From Trissonchulus latispiculum (taxonomy: Eukaryota; Nematoda; Enoplea; Enoplida; Ironidae), in NCBI GenBank assembly GCA_030248195.1, contig JASAND010028788.1, positions 83,765-147,764 of the forward strand: a stretch of DNA of 64,000 nucleotides, written 5' to 3'. The first letter of the stretch is position 1, and each line of letters opens with the position of its first letter. Below the pieces are notes generated by a model. It saw only the letters and a list, made by a program, of their open reading frames with translations. It was not told the origin of the DNA and ran no database searches. A program made the position numbers and the translations under genes. Below are positions 36,901 through 45,182 of the stretch, piece by piece.

Positions 36901-39900
36901 TACGCAAAGGGCTAAAACTTGCGAAACAACCTATTTCCGTGCTCTTTAACATTCTAGAACCAGTCCCGCATTCTTAGGCCAAAAGATAAGAAAATTTTGG
37001 TTTTTGGCCTTAAGCTCCCAGTTGGTAGACAAGACACGGGATTGGTTGGTATGGCTGGAAAGAGGACTCGAAAATGAACATTTTTGCTCTTACAACCTTT
37101 GAGCTATCTCCAGTGGTTAAGTCAGTATAAGCAAAAAACTTTTTAGGGTCAAAAAATGGCCATTTTCGAGGAAATCCGTTTTTTTCAAAATTACTGCCAC
37201 ATGTTAAGGGCAAAATTGGCTTAGTTATACTCAATCGATACATCTTCCAAATGCACATTTTATGAATGCCTATTAGCCGGACTTTATTGCTTTCAGCTAG
37301 AGATTTGGCCGAAAAACCATTTTGGCAAAACTGCTATTATTTTGTTTCGAACATCGATTTCTCAAAAACTACTTGACGGATTCCGGAGATTTTCGGCAGA
37401 ATCGAAATTCACACTTCTGCGGAGGGACGTTTTTCTTGGTTTGGGCTAAAACATATTGAGTAGCAAGAAAACTCAATGCGAAGTTGCGAAATTTCGTGTT
37501 ACTGTGCATTTGGCTGATTTTCTCGACCGTTAAGACCTGCTGAGCCAAATCCAAAAAAACGTCCCTCGGCCCATATGTCCTTCACATCGTGGCACAAAAA
37601 GAACTTTTGGCCGATTCTTCAGTTTTGAGAAATGAATGTTCAAAAACTTTTGGTCTATGTTCACCCTGTTAGATGTCAGCTTGTCAGAAAATTTCTGCTA
37701 TTTTTTGCTAATTTTGCCAGTTCTGTATGCCGTTGTGAATGTACAGATAATAAGCTTTAAAACGATGTATAAAGCTCTTTGCAACTCCCAAAATTGCGAA
37801 AGTTATAGCGTTTCAAAAAAAACACCACAAAAGCACTGCACAAAAGGATACCACCACCTTAAGCCAGTTGTTAGTTTTTTAGCTTTTGGACAATTTTTCC
37901 AATAATTTTTTCTAGAAAATTGGTTCTTTCCTTTTTCGGATGAGGTCCTCCATCTAGTGTTTTAGAACGGCCGGGTGGAACCGGCCGGCGGCCGGCCGCC
38001 GGCCGCCGAAAAATGTCACCGGCCGGCCGTTGGCCGTTCCTAGCCGGCGGCTAGCAATACATATTTTTGAGTGTCTGAGCCAGAAAATTGCTAAATATTT
38101 AAATTATGCATTACAAAAACAATGAAAACAATTTTTACCTTATCTACTTGGATAAAGTTCACCTTCAGTCTTAAATTTGTTTTGTAAATATTCGTAGCTC
38201 TGTTCAAATTGCAGTGTTAACTACAAATATTTGTGATAGCCCGGCGGCCAACCGCCGGCCAACGGCCAGCCAGCGGCTGAACGGCCGAACGGCCAACGGC
38301 CGGCCGCCGGCCCGACGGCCAGACGCTCAGCCGGGCCGGCCGCCGGCTGCCCGGCCGTTCTAAAACACTACCCCCATCTCATTGATTCAGTGAATTCGTG
38401 TAGCTTTGGATGGATATTAAGTAGTTAATTTTCTATTTCCTCTATTTTTCTAATTTTCTATTTCTATTTTCTGTTAGGGTCTATTTTATAATTTAGTTTT
38501 CCTTCATTTTTGTTTTTTTCAGCCTGGCGAGGGACTGCCGGACAACAAGGAAATTGCCCAACGTTTGGGCAGCATTCCTGACCTGAAAAAGTACATGAAG
38601 AAAGTGATGCCCTTTGCTCAGACTGTGATTGTAAGTTTCATGGAAAATATAACGAGCTGTGTGTTAAATAAAATGGAAAATATTTAATTTAAATTGATAA
38701 ATTGAATAGCCTAAACAACTGAATTGAAATTTTTAGTTTGGTTCAGACGGTCTTTCTTTTATTAGAAAATTTTTGGCTGACTTTTTTTTATTCTGGGAAC
38801 GTTCTCAATTTTTGATTTTGCTCGTTTTCTCGTTTTTTTTCCAGAAAGAACGCCTGGAAGGAATTTCGCCGATAGCTGCCCAGCTGTCTGGAGGGGAAGT
38901 TTTTCGTCTCACCTGTGAATTTGATCAACGACAAGCTCTGGAAGCCAATAGAGACTATCTGATAGCAACCCTGGAAGTTAGTGCTCAGAATTGTATTTTA
39001 GTACTGCCTTGCCTGCCTGTTATATTTTGGTTTGAACGAGGTATTTTAGGATTTTTGTAATATTTTTATGATGTTTGATAACTAGAGTTTCGTGTGTTCA
39101 GTTCGACACTGAAACAACTTTTATGCATCATGGTGCTAAAAAGGTTGAAGTCTGCAAAGCTGAGTATTTTTAGAAAATATTTCCTGGTTGGGGATTTCGT
39201 GGGGGGAGTAAAATTTGTCAAAAATTAGTGCTTTGTCATAATATTTATTCTGGGGAAACACATAAACGTCATCCTGGATTTAGGCTTAAAATAGAGTACA
39301 TTGTCAGGAAAAACATTTCCTACGAACCCTGCAAAGTTTTGAAAATTTGGCTTATTTTGCGACAGTTTGAGATCTGTGACGGGAAGGGGGGGGGAGTCGC
39401 AGAAATCACAGGAGGGACATGTCGGTAATAAAAGCTGTGAAAAATATCCTGAATTTTGAATTTGACAATTTGAATTGAGAATTGAGAATTTTGTCAATTT
39501 CATGTCAGCTCCCGGTAGCTTTTGGTGGCTCAGCGGTAGATCGTCTGCTTTGATGTTTTGCGGCCGGCGGTTCGATCTACGTCCTTGTCATTTTTTGCCA
39601 AACGTTCCTTTCTCGTATTTCATTTTTTCTTTATAATAATACAAAATAATATAATTAATATTATAATAGAATATGTAATGTTTTGCCTCTTTGCCTACCT
39701 ATTTATTAAAATCCCCCTTTTAGCGCTGCGTTGGTCTAACCGAGCCATATTTCAGTTATATTTACTGTCTGCAGCTTATTATTTTTGATTAATATTTAGT
39801 AATTGTCATGATCTAACTGCCACTTATTTTGTCGTTGCAGTTGGAAGATATCGAGATCAAGGATTCTTCTGAGGGCGGTCCGAAAGTGATGGACGACTGC

Positions 39901-40971
39901 ACGCCTGGGAATCCGTTCTCTGTCTTCAGCTCTGAAGTACGATTTAGTCAACTCAAGTAGCAGCTGCATTGTGTGCTTTAATTGTATAGTTCTCAAGTAC
40001 AATTTAGTGTGTTGTTGTGATACAAAGTACAGAAGTAATACGTATATGCTGTGTGCTGTATATGATGTCGTGATCTTGCGAGGTGCCAAACTAAGCAACC
40101 AAAGCTTATTTCGTCTCTGGTTCAGCCAAATTATTTCCATTTTATTTTTCATATTGTCAGTAGTTTTTTCGTCATTATTTTCAGGCCATGATTCGTGTTT
40201 CCTGCATCAATCCGCAGATGTGCAATGGTCTGTTTGAGGTGCAGGTCCCGGTTCTGAATGGGGATACCGTCCCAAAGTTGATCAGTCGTCTCCGACGTCA
40301 TGCCAGGGTCAAAGGTGAGCGTTAACAGAATGATGCGCAGATGATAGAATTAATTCTTTAATTTATGATTTCTTTCTCTAAATTATTTTTAATTGGTCTG
40401 TCGAAGAAAGTGGGATTTACAGATTGCATAGCTGAAAATTGTACCCGTTTATGTTTTAACTCCAACGTTGCAGTAAACTTTTGTATATGACGGCTTGACT
40501 GAACTTAAAGCCAGTCGTGTAAGCTATTTATAGGTTGCAGGCAAAAATGAACTATGATTTTAGCATTGAGCAACTGTAGCTAATTTAGCTACACTACTTT
40601 TCTGTCATAACAAGTTTGGCGTTTTTGCTGATCGCTTTAAAAATCTTTAGGGTCCTTTGTCAGTTCTTTTGCTAAACGACACCAAATACAATCGTGCACT
40701 CTGTTTTGGGTTTAACTGGATCACGTCTAACTTCATTTTAGCAAATAAAACCATTCAGCTGTACAGATACGAGGACCCAGTCTTGGGTCCGAGAAGAATT
40801 CCGTCCGTTGATAATCCTTTGGATGGAAAACTGGAATTGTCCGGTTCTGATGGATTAGTGCTGACAATCGATGCTGATAGGAATCAGTTATCAGTGACAC
40901 AGAAATCCTCAGAAAATGGTGGAGATTTGACTATAAATGTTGGCAGTCAGATTGTCTATGTTGTCAGTTGA
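15987..40971 (+). CDS. LARS1: Cytosolic leucyl-tRNA synthetase, 30 coding exons
   Basis: Class Ia synthetase that charges tRNA-Leu in the cytosol and edits mischarged tRNA. Exons seen: 15987-16108, 16443-16530, 17034-17114, 17623-17763, 17994-18155, 18841-18953, 19425-19488, 22847-22914, 23262-23357, 24326-24461, 24587-24674, 24798-24874, 25166-25219, 25799-25939, 26490-26567, 26840-26925, 27257-27405, 27712-27847, 27968-28256, 28798-28861, 29241-29421, 30141-30231, 30763-30906, 32399-32536, 36599-36703, 38523-38630, 38845-38976, 39841-39936, 40185-40314, 40742-40971 (TGA 40969). All introns are GT/AG and phases agree; the sum is 3588 nt, about 1195 residues (human about 1176). Residues align with the eukaryotic cytosolic family throughout: HLGH 59-62, TLRPET 293-298, PSDSPDD 395-401, KMSKS 723-727. 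The ATG is the first in frame after a TAG at 15972. No frameshift or lost motif is seen, so the gene looks functional. Exact exon edges need transcript data. Confidence 0.97.
16443..17114 (+). other. LARS1: LARS1 exons 2-3: HIGH signature and start of catalytic fold
   Basis: Exon 2 (16443-16530) encodes the ATP-binding signature as HLGH (16495-16506), preceded by the family's [10 protein letters not shown] run. Exon 3 (17034-17114) continues with [13 protein letters not shown], the second strand of the Rossmann fold. In animal cytosolic LeuRS the first histidine is followed by Leu-Gly-His, so this is the expected form and not a degenerate motif. The exon 1/2 junction splits a Cys codon (TG from 16107-16108, C at 16443). 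Confidence 0.93.
17320..17605. repeat. G/C-tract repeat in LARS1 intron 3
   Basis: Runs of G and C with AAAAATT text immediately upstream of exon 4 (17623), the same family as 1-3000. The repeat ends 18 bases before the exon, so the normal acceptor tract is short (TTTGTACTTCAG). Confidence 0.55.
18425..18800. repeat. Degenerate G/C-tract repeat in LARS1 intron 5
   Basis: GAGGGGGGAGTC and CCACCCTCCCCCTCC runs with AAAATTT text; a worn copy of the same family. Confidence 0.4.
19590..19905. repeat. G/C-tract repeat in LARS1 intron 7
   Basis: GTGGGGGGAGTGGGGGGG through the C run at 19621 and GGTAGACCCCCTCAG repeats; the tail TTGGTCAAAAGTGTAAAAAATTAGC is the AT-rich part. Non-coding. Confidence 0.4.
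20040..20660. repeat. Tandem GGCGCTGAAAATGATAGAAACTAG repeats, interrupted
   Basis: Units of about 50 bases: CAGTCGGCGCTGAAAATGATA, GAAACTAGATTCAGCGCCGA, ATAGGGAAAG. At least five units are visible (20040-20130 and 20517-20650). CGGCGCTGAA and TTCAGCGCCG are inverted inside each unit, so each can form a hairpin. The array is split by a retroposon at 20130-20516. Confidence 0.75.
20130..20516 (+). mobile_element. Retroposon with (CAA)n tail inside tandem array
   Basis: Insert ending GCCCGGCAATAACAACAACAAC, with ATAGAAACTAG on both sides (20119-20129 and 20517-20527). Because the flank is itself a tandem repeat, the duplication may be repeat identity rather than a true TSD. A divergent copy lies in reverse at about 25340-25515, and its tail resembles that of 8677-9011. 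A non-LTR-mobilised SINE or LINE 3' end. Open frames across it are not conserved proteins. Confidence 0.6.
20661..21061. other. Intronic stretch, nothing recognised
   Basis: Part of LARS1 intron 7; contains GTAGCTAGCTAGCTT at about 20877 but no supported feature. Confidence 0.4.
21062..21935. repeat. Satellite-like array, about 140-bp unit, six copies
   Basis: Unit begins GGTCAGGGCGCCACAGGCCG, continues CTGGGTCCACTTTGGAGGGG, TCCTCCAATGACAAAAAATG, then CACCAAGGGCTTTCATTTGA and ACCATTTTGGACCGGTC. Unit starts fall near 21070, 21209, 21344, 21484, 21622, 21770 and 21928, spaced 135-158 bp. Copies differ by substitutions and short indels, so the array is not freshly amplified. It lies in LARS1 intron 7. 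Related text (GGGGTCCTACC, TTTTGGAAAAAACT) continues in worn form to about 22700. Confidence 0.85.
21936..22726. repeat. Worn sequence related to the 140-bp satellite
   Basis: Shows the same style of text (AAAACGGCTCGGCCGATTTTG, GGACCCCTCGTGAAGGGCTTTC) without clear periodicity. No gene is supported; 60-125-codon frames are chance. Confidence 0.4.
22729..22752. other. Perfect 11-bp hairpin in LARS1 intron 7
   Basis: GGTAGTGCGCG, a GA spacer, then CGCGCACTACC: a perfect inverted repeat about 95 bases before exon 8. It marks the right edge of the satellite-related block. No CTRR follows it as a Helitron end would require. Confidence 0.6.
23395..24140. repeat. G/C-tract repeats in LARS1 intron 9
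   Basis: Two blocks (23395-23755 and 23855-24140) with G or C runs, GGCTTCGCCGGATTTTTC and AAAATTT text, of the family at 1-3000. The intron keeps normal splice sites (23358 GTAAGT; 24325 AG). Confidence 0.55.
24978..25055 (-). repeat. Degenerate tRNA-like sequence (SINE head or tRNA pseudogene)
   Basis: On the minus strand GTGGCCTAATCGGCAGAGCG gives a tRNA-type A box and D arm, followed by TCGGATCTAGTTAACCGG, which could form an anticodon arm. The expected GGTTCGA B box is not intact (GGTGAACAGCC). It lies in LARS1 intron 12. Not a working tRNA gene. Confidence 0.35.
25340..25515 (-). mobile_element. Retroposon fragment related to 20130-20516
   Basis: Matches the reverse complement of about 20280-20450: TCCCACAATG then AGATGCTGGAG, GGTAAGACATCCATTAACTG, CTCATATGC. 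No tail or duplication is seen, so it is an old fragment in LARS1 intron 13. Confidence 0.6.
28251..28861 (+). other. LARS1: LARS1 KMSKS loop split by an intron
   Basis: Exon 19 ends with codons for Glu-Lys at 28251-28256 and exon 20 opens with Met-Ser-Lys-Ser at 28798. The second catalytic signature KMSKS is therefore divided by a 541-bp phase-0 intron (28257-28797). The protein motif is intact. The loop binds ATP and stabilises the adenylation transition state. Exon 21 (29241-29421) follows with the anticodon-binding-side helices, [17 protein letters not shown]. Confidence 0.9.
28380..28720. other. AT-rich part of LARS1 intron 19
   Basis: Contains a short low-complexity tract of AATTTAAATTAC/TTTAATTAAC at about 28560-28660. 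Nothing else seen. Confidence 0.4.
29555..29985. repeat. C-tract repeat in LARS1 intron 21
   Basis: Includes the tandem pair AAAATGCCTTCCCAAGAAAT followed by CGCCCCCC at about 29877-29938, and GGCTTCGCTGAGATTTTTCC as in the block at 23940. Same family as 1-3000. Confidence 0.55.
31080..31385. repeat. G/C-tract repeat in LARS1 intron 23
   Basis: GGGAAGGGGGCGGGG, ACACACACACCCCCCC and CCACCCCCAAGAAAC runs; non-coding, the same style as the other G/C-tract blocks. Confidence 0.4.
31592..32356. mobile_element. MITE with perfect 8-bp TSD next to LARS1 exon 24
   Basis: A 765-bp element with inverted termini GGCTGTTGTACATTTTACGG and CCGTAAAATGTACAACAGCC, flanked by TTTATGGT at 31584-31591 and 32357-32364. 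The terminal repeat runs about 130 bases (shared GGGGACAG, CCTTTTTCCACTTGAAGTCA, CTCAAAGACAATAG) around an AT-rich core that holds a further GGGGACAG pair. The TSD size suggests a hAT-type transposase. It ends 42 bases before exon 24 (32399), so it lies next to the branch-point region. Confidence 0.82.
33640..33800. repeat. (TTTCAG)n array
   Basis: Hexamer array of TTTCAG/CTGAAA on one strand, switching strand midway (CAGCAACTGAAACTGAAAC at about 33728), so it can pair with the reversed arrays at 34370-34625 and 35755-36055. Confidence 0.8.
34370..34625. repeat. (CTGAAA)n array, reversed relative to 33640
   Basis: Mostly GAAACTGAAACTGAAAC. It contains the inverted copy of the 33700-33800 segment (GCTTGTACATGTTTCAGTTT) and then diverged hexamers. 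Confidence 0.8.
34640..34985. repeat. GACGCGCGTC palindromic array
   Basis: About 25 overlapping units of CGTCGACGCGCGT / ACGCGCGTAGACG. Each is its own reverse complement or nearly so, and the tract is CpG-rich in an AT-rich intron. Two longer segments (TCACATTTGGAGGCGTCGAC and GCGTCGACGCCTCCAAACGTG) form a 40-base inverted pair around 34725-34815. Confidence 0.8.
35755..36055. repeat. (CTGAAA)n array with GGAGCTGAAACTGAAAC superunits
   Basis: Superunits of about 50 bases, each starting GAGCTGAAACTGAAACT and separated by short variable text (AAGACTTG, ACAAATTTGG). Shorter relatives lie at 35000-35090 (AGCTCTCGCTGAAGCTGAAA). Confidence 0.8.
36880..37866. other. Unexplained stretch of LARS1 intron 25 with lone TTAA terminus
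   Basis: Ends CAAAAGGATACCACCACCTTAA at 37839-37860, the right terminus of a TTAA element related to families A and B, but I find no matching left terminus. The body (for example AAACTGCTATTATTTTGTTTCG, TCAAAAACTACTTGACGG) is not shared with the other copies. It may be a further, diverged TTAA family. Confidence 0.4.
37955..38370. mobile_element. CCGGCC-rich hAT-like MITE in LARS1 intron 25
   Basis: Termini TAGTGTTTTAGAACGGCCGG and CCGGCCGTTCTAAAACACTA are perfect inverted repeats. Flanks CCTCCATC and CCCCCATC differ at one base, fitting an 8-base duplication. Sub-terminal arms (37975-38050 and 38235-38350) are dense in GGCCGGCCG palindromes, and the core is AT-rich. No transposase. A TAGTG-type end with 8-base TSD fits hAT. 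Confidence 0.78.
39180..39430. repeat. Short G-tract repeat in LARS1 intron 27
   Basis: TTCGTGGGGGGAGTAAAATTTG and GAAGGGGGGGGGAG around AT-rich text; a worn copy of the G/C-tract family. Confidence 0.35.
39521..39592 (+). repeat. tRNA-like promoter boxes (SINE head or tRNA relic)
   Basis: TGGCTCAGCGGT (39526-39537) matches the A box and GGTTCGATC (39569-39577) the B box of a tRNA gene, at normal spacing. The T-arm and acceptor stems do not pair, so it is not a working tRNA. Lies in LARS1 intron 27, followed by a T-run. A tRNA-derived SINE head is the better reading. Confidence 0.4.
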
Positions 40972-41074
40972 TGGTTAGGTTTTGTTTAGGAAATTTTTTG
41001 CTTTCGAATTGAATGTTGTTTGTTTTGGTGTTACAGTTTTTCAGGTAAATTTGCTTGTTAAACGGTTTGTGTTT

Positions 41075-41080
41075 AATAAA
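41075..41080 (+). promoter_or_regulatory. LARS1: Polyadenylation signal AATAAA of LARS1
   Basis: A canonical AATAAA lies 104 bases after the LARS1 stop codon and is followed by a TTGTTCCGGTTAGTTGGTTAG T/G-rich stretch, as expected of a downstream element. This gives a 3' UTR of roughly 120 bases. Confidence 0.7.
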
Positions 41081-41966
41081 TTATTCTTGTTCCGGTTAGT
41101 TGGTTAGTAGGTGTTGTTGACCGGCCGGGTGAAAAATAGTCAGGCAGGCCAGCAAACTTGCTCTCGGTCAGACGGCTGACAGGCCGGTTAACAGTGGTCT
41201 GTGGTAGGACTTAAATTTCAACGTTTAGTAGAATTTCTTCCGAAAATTTCTTCCGTGGGCCCATGCGGGCGTGGACGCAATTCTGTGACCGCAACGACCA
41301 CAAATTTTCTTTTAATTTGCCTTCTAAAGTTCTAAGTCCTGTTTGTAGGCATTTTTATGCTAACCTTTATTTTAATATGCCTGTTCCTGACAAAAATAAT
41401 TTTCTTTAACTGCTTCATTGTCAAAACAGTTGCAATGTTTTCTAAATAAGTTTTATTTATATCCGTTGCCTCTACATAGCCGCACAATGAATTTTGAAAT
41501 CCTGCAGTTTACTCCACTAAAAGCTTAAAAATTATTTTATACTGGCTGCAATGAAATCAAACCAGCCGAGTTTGGGTTGGGTGTCTTAACTGTTTTAAAC
41601 AACTAATACTTTGTGCGTACAGAAATAACTTGTAATATATTTCAGGAATGACCGAATAAGGGTTAAAGAAAAAGTCAGGCTTCAAAAACATCTTGCTGAG
41701 AGCTGAAATTTACTGATTCGCTCTCAAGATCGAAATGTTAAAAGAACCGTGACTGTGTACTCTACGTTTTGGAAAATTAAAATCATCCAAATTTAAAAAT
41801 TCTGACGAAAATTACTTAATTAAATTTAATTAAATTAATTTAAAGAATTAGTTAATCTTTGCTTCAGAAACTTAGAATTGTTTAAACCCTGTTTTTACCT
41901 TGATTCAAAGTTTTATATTCTAATGTTGTAAACCCTAAAATGACATAGATGAATTGAGGATTTGAC
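41081..41966. other. Intergenic, nothing recognised
   Basis: AT-rich sequence downstream of LARS1. GACCGGCCGGG at about 41119 and GACAGGCCGGTTAACAG at about 41207 hint at a worn MITE but no ends can be set. Confidence 0.4.
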
Positions 41967-42204
41967 AATAGAGTTTCTGTATAGAAACCCTTTTCAGTCA
42001 CAAGGTTTACTGTTCCTAAACATAGGTAGTCCTTGTTTTCCGCGGAATTTGAAATATGCAAATTAGTTAATATGCAAATTAGGCTGCCATGCTATATTAG
42101 GTTGCACTATATCACACGCAATTAGTGATTTTAAAGAGTTGGCGGCTTAAATCAACAACAGTAAACCTTGTGACTGAAAAGGGCTTCTATACAGAAACTC
42201 TATT
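41967..42204. repeat. 238-bp near-perfect palindrome
   Basis: AATAGAGTTTCTGTATAGAA at 41967 and TTCTATACAGAAACTCTATT ending at 42204 are inverted, with arms of about 48 bases (shared CTTTTCAGTCACAAGGTTTACTG). TTTACTGTTCCTAAACATAGG occurs inside (about 42006) and again just outside as TTTACTGTTCCTGAACATAGG (about 42218). It lies directly beyond the 3' side of the tyrosine-recombinase fragment and could be part of that element's terminal repeats or a MITE. Confidence 0.6.
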
Positions 42205-42441
42205 TTCATGTCACTGTTGTTTACTGTTCCTGAACATAGGGAGTTCAAATAAATAAGCCGCCGGACAAAGCGTAAGGTAGGGAAGTGAAAAAATTTCCGA
42301 CCGTAACCTCACAAAAATTTATTAAAGAAAAGCAACGATTAGTAACGAATAACAACACAAGGCCGCTTAGACTGGCAACAGAGTCAGTTAGGCATCTTCT
42401 AGCGCATTATGGGCAGCGGGAGCATCTGCCCGAGAATTCTC

Positions 42442-42627
42442 TTAAAGAGAGCGCTGCAAAGATAGGTCATGAAACAGAATCCTGTAATGAAGAAAAAAGG
42501 TGTCAGCGTTAGTCCAGCAAGCCGATCGCATGATGTTGTCTAAAGAGACGCCTTTTACAAATGCATGAGTTGAAACTACACTACGAATCGTGTGAGCATT
42601 TGAGGGGGCCCGAGTCAACGTGTTTGC
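42442..42627 (-). pseudogene. Tyrosine recombinase, C-terminal catalytic part
   Basis: An open stretch continues the YR domain on the other side of the inserted TTAA element: the AHTIR box (His-x-x-Arg), then FVKGVSLDNIM, W and the HYR nucleophile tyrosine, with the stop at 42442-42444. All four late catalytic positions are recognisable. It is too short for a whole-gene call and is visible only because of its partner at 44627-45182. Confidence 0.75.
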
Positions 42628-44626
42628 TTAAGGTGGTGGATTCCTTTTGGAGACATCAACTTTGAACAATTAGTACTCAACCATTACTTAGAGTTAAGAA
42701 GCCATTTTTATATCAAAATTCAGCTTAACATGTGCTCTTTCTAATGAATACAGCGAAACTAACTTTAGTTCTCGAAAATTATTTTACTGTATTTTCGAAG
42801 TAATTTAATTTTCCAGATTTTTTGCAGACTAAAGTAAATTTTTTCGTGAGGCATCGGCCACATCATTAGATTCCACTATCAAATAGCTGGGGACCCTTTT
42901 TTAATAATTATGAAACCGCTCTTCGTTATAAAGAAATTAGCTAAAATGTATGCGCAACCTGGATTTTGCCTACTTTTCCCAACTTTGGCAAGCAACCACT
43001 TTAGCTAGAAAGCAGCAATCGGGACAACTAAAAAAGGGTCCCTGGGTATTTTAGTGTAAAACTCGTCCAGTAAGTGGAAACCATCTAGCTTTCATAGGAA
43101 ATGCTCCACAATCGCTGGAAAAAATTTGGTCATGTTTTTGCAAAAACTACAATTTCTATGATAGCAGCGTACGGGGTAGCAGTTAGAAGATTATAATGTC
43201 ACGGATAATCGGTCTCGACGATAACTTCAAATTGACACCCATAGTTTAGTTTTACAACTTACGTAGCTCATGAAATGGTGGATTATTTGATTTCTGCAAA
43301 AATGACAAGTTTTCAACGCCAAAATAATAAAATCGACTGATCTGATACAACACGTTGAACTAGCTGGCGGCCATTATAGATTCAGAGATAAGTTTTTGGA
43401 ATTTTAGTTAAACTTAAAATAAATCTTTGGGGGTTTAACAATTATGTATCGATTTCGTAGAGACAGTGAGGATCACAACTGTCTCGTATGACACATATAA
43501 TCGATAATTGAATTTTGTCATGACGGAGTTATCTTATTATCCTTTTTCTTCTTCCTCTTGGTTTGGGACAGAGTCAACCATCATTTGCCCACGTAAATAT
43601 CAGGTTTTTGGGAAAGTAATACGAATATACTTGTAGGGATAAAAACTACAAAGGATGCTCACTAGGACCATTAAAGCAAGCGACTTCTTTGCCAGATTCG
43701 TTGACCTGTTTGGATCAGGCAAAGTTGGAGGATTAAAGCATATATGGAAATTTGGAATTTTCTGGCAAATAAATTATTTCATAAATCGAAAATGGATTCA
43801 AATAAGCTTTTGGGTTTATACTTTACAGTAGAGAGGAAAAGGTAAATGGATTAGTAATTTTAATTTGAATAGTTTAAAGCTAGCTGCATAATTAGATGTT
43901 TTCCATAAAGAAAGATAAGCACAATTTGTACCGAGATGTTAAAATTTAACGGTTAAAATTATTTTGCAACTCGTGAGGGGACTCCCTCCTTACAGACCGT
44001 ATGTTTCCTACTATCCTGTTTAAGTGCTCGCTATCCCTCCGACTCCATTTCTGCAGCCACACTTTTCCCCCTTTTGCCTTTCGAGCGGGCTTCCAGTTTA
44101 GTTTTTCAGCCTTCCTAGTTGCTATTGCCATGCGGGGGGCAGCTGCATTCGGAAAAACGAATGTAGTTGCCTTCGGAGTGACTGAAATAACCGTACGGTA
44201 GCTTGCTCGGGGATCACGTTTTCTGTCCGTGATCTTCTTCTCTCCGCCTCTTGACTGCGGTCTGCGGGGAGGACCACTTACGGGCCGCAGTGCGTGCCTA
44301 ATAGTGGTGGGCCATTTGCAAAAAAAATAATAAAATCGACTATATCACACGATAGCGTAGCGAAAAGCTAGAAAGGTACTTCAAAAAGCAAAAATGTAGA
44401 GCTCAACAAGATCTTTCGAATGAGTATAGTCACCGCTGTGTAGCAACTGCCTAACTGTCAAAAATTGACAAAAACCACCCTGAATGGAGACGTCGAAGTT
44501 TTGAAGCGGGATTGCACGGAGGGTGTTAGAATGCTAAAAGAACTTATTTTGGAAAGTTTCATCAAATTTCATCTTGGTTTGAGCCGTCAACCAACAATAT
44601 GTGTTCAAAAGGAATCACCACCTTAA
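42628..44626. mobile_element. TTAA element family A inserted in the recombinase gene
   Basis: Starts TTAAGGTGGTGGATTCC at 42628 and ends GGAATCACCACCTTAA at 44626; the terminal TTAA is the presumed target duplication. Without its own insert (43339-44323) it is about 1.0 kb. The left half matches 9083-9700 (ATTTTTATATCAAAATTCAGC) and the right end matches the start of the copy at 3673. It carries no transposase and breaks the YR domain of the retrotransposon. Confidence 0.8.
43339..44323 (+). mobile_element. Retroposed insert with about 16-bp TSD inside TTAA element
   Basis: AAAATAATAAAATCGACT occurs at 43321-43338 and again at 44324-44341, and the insert ends in an A-run just before the second copy. 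The interrupted element reads on normally (GATAGCGTAGCGAAAAGCTAG). Long duplication plus A tail means target-primed reverse transcription. The content is unidentified: AT-rich first 590 bases, then a CT-rich segment (about 43970-44130) with a 61-codon minus frame rich in Lys/Arg. It could be a SINE, a truncated LINE or a processed transcript. Confidence 0.6.
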
Positions 44627-45182
44627 AATGTTACAAAGCCAACGAGCGATGGCAGGCGCTGACGCGGCAGTAAAAGGTGAGCGTAAAATTAAAAGCAGAG
44701 TCTGAGCCTGTGGTGATCGCTTAGACGTTGTGGCGGCCAGAAATGCCAGTGCGTGAGCGTACGGATCAAGATTAGGACGCTGGGAGTGCCGAAACAAAAC
44801 AGCTATTTTTTAGGTTCGAAGTTCCTGGCCGTGCACTCTTTGGCAATTGATGTAGGGTGAAGACAATCTTATCAGATTGTACAAAAAGCCCTGGAGGAGA
44901 TTGAGGCAATTTAGCCAACAGTTCAGAGCGACCTGCCAAAAGCAAAGCTAAAAGCATAGCTGTTTTAGAAGACAAGTGTTCCAGTGAGAGATCTACAGGG
45001 GGACCCCAACTGTCAAGCAAGGATAGAACCGAGTCAACGTGCCACTCAGGGTACACCTTCTGGGAAGGAGGACGCTCATAAAAGGCAACCTGGAGGAAAG
45101 TGCGTATCAAATGATCCTGTGCGAGAGGCGGATATCCAGCAGGGGCAAAGTGGTGCCCTAACGCTGAAACAGTTAACGTCAA
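44627..45182 (-). pseudogene. Tyrosine recombinase, N-terminal and middle part
   Basis: Two shifted frames (45182-44772 and 44797-44615) cover the core-binding helices and most of the catalytic domain: the SLEHLSSKTAMLLALLLAGR block holds the first catalytic arginine region, and LRSPF..ASAPAIARWL precedes the H-x-x-R box. The frame is ended by the TTAA element at 44626, whose terminus supplies a TGA. Confidence 0.75.

Larger units (their letters stand above)
36599..40971 (+). other. LARS1: LARS1 exons 25-30: C-terminal domain
   Basis: These exons encode the eukaryote-specific C-terminal extension, starting [10 protein letters not shown] and including the conserved LPDNKEIAQ and [11 protein letters not shown] stretches. 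The last exon carries LGPRRIPS and ends in the family-typical IVYVVS. In vertebrates this region contacts tRNA and mediates multisynthetase-complex and Rag GTPase interactions; whether that holds here is inference. Conservation is weaker than in the catalytic core, as is usual. Confidence 0.85.

Noticed and set aside
39521..39592. Functional tRNA gene
   Set aside because: A and B boxes are present but acceptor and T stems do not pair; kept only as a SINE/tRNA relic.
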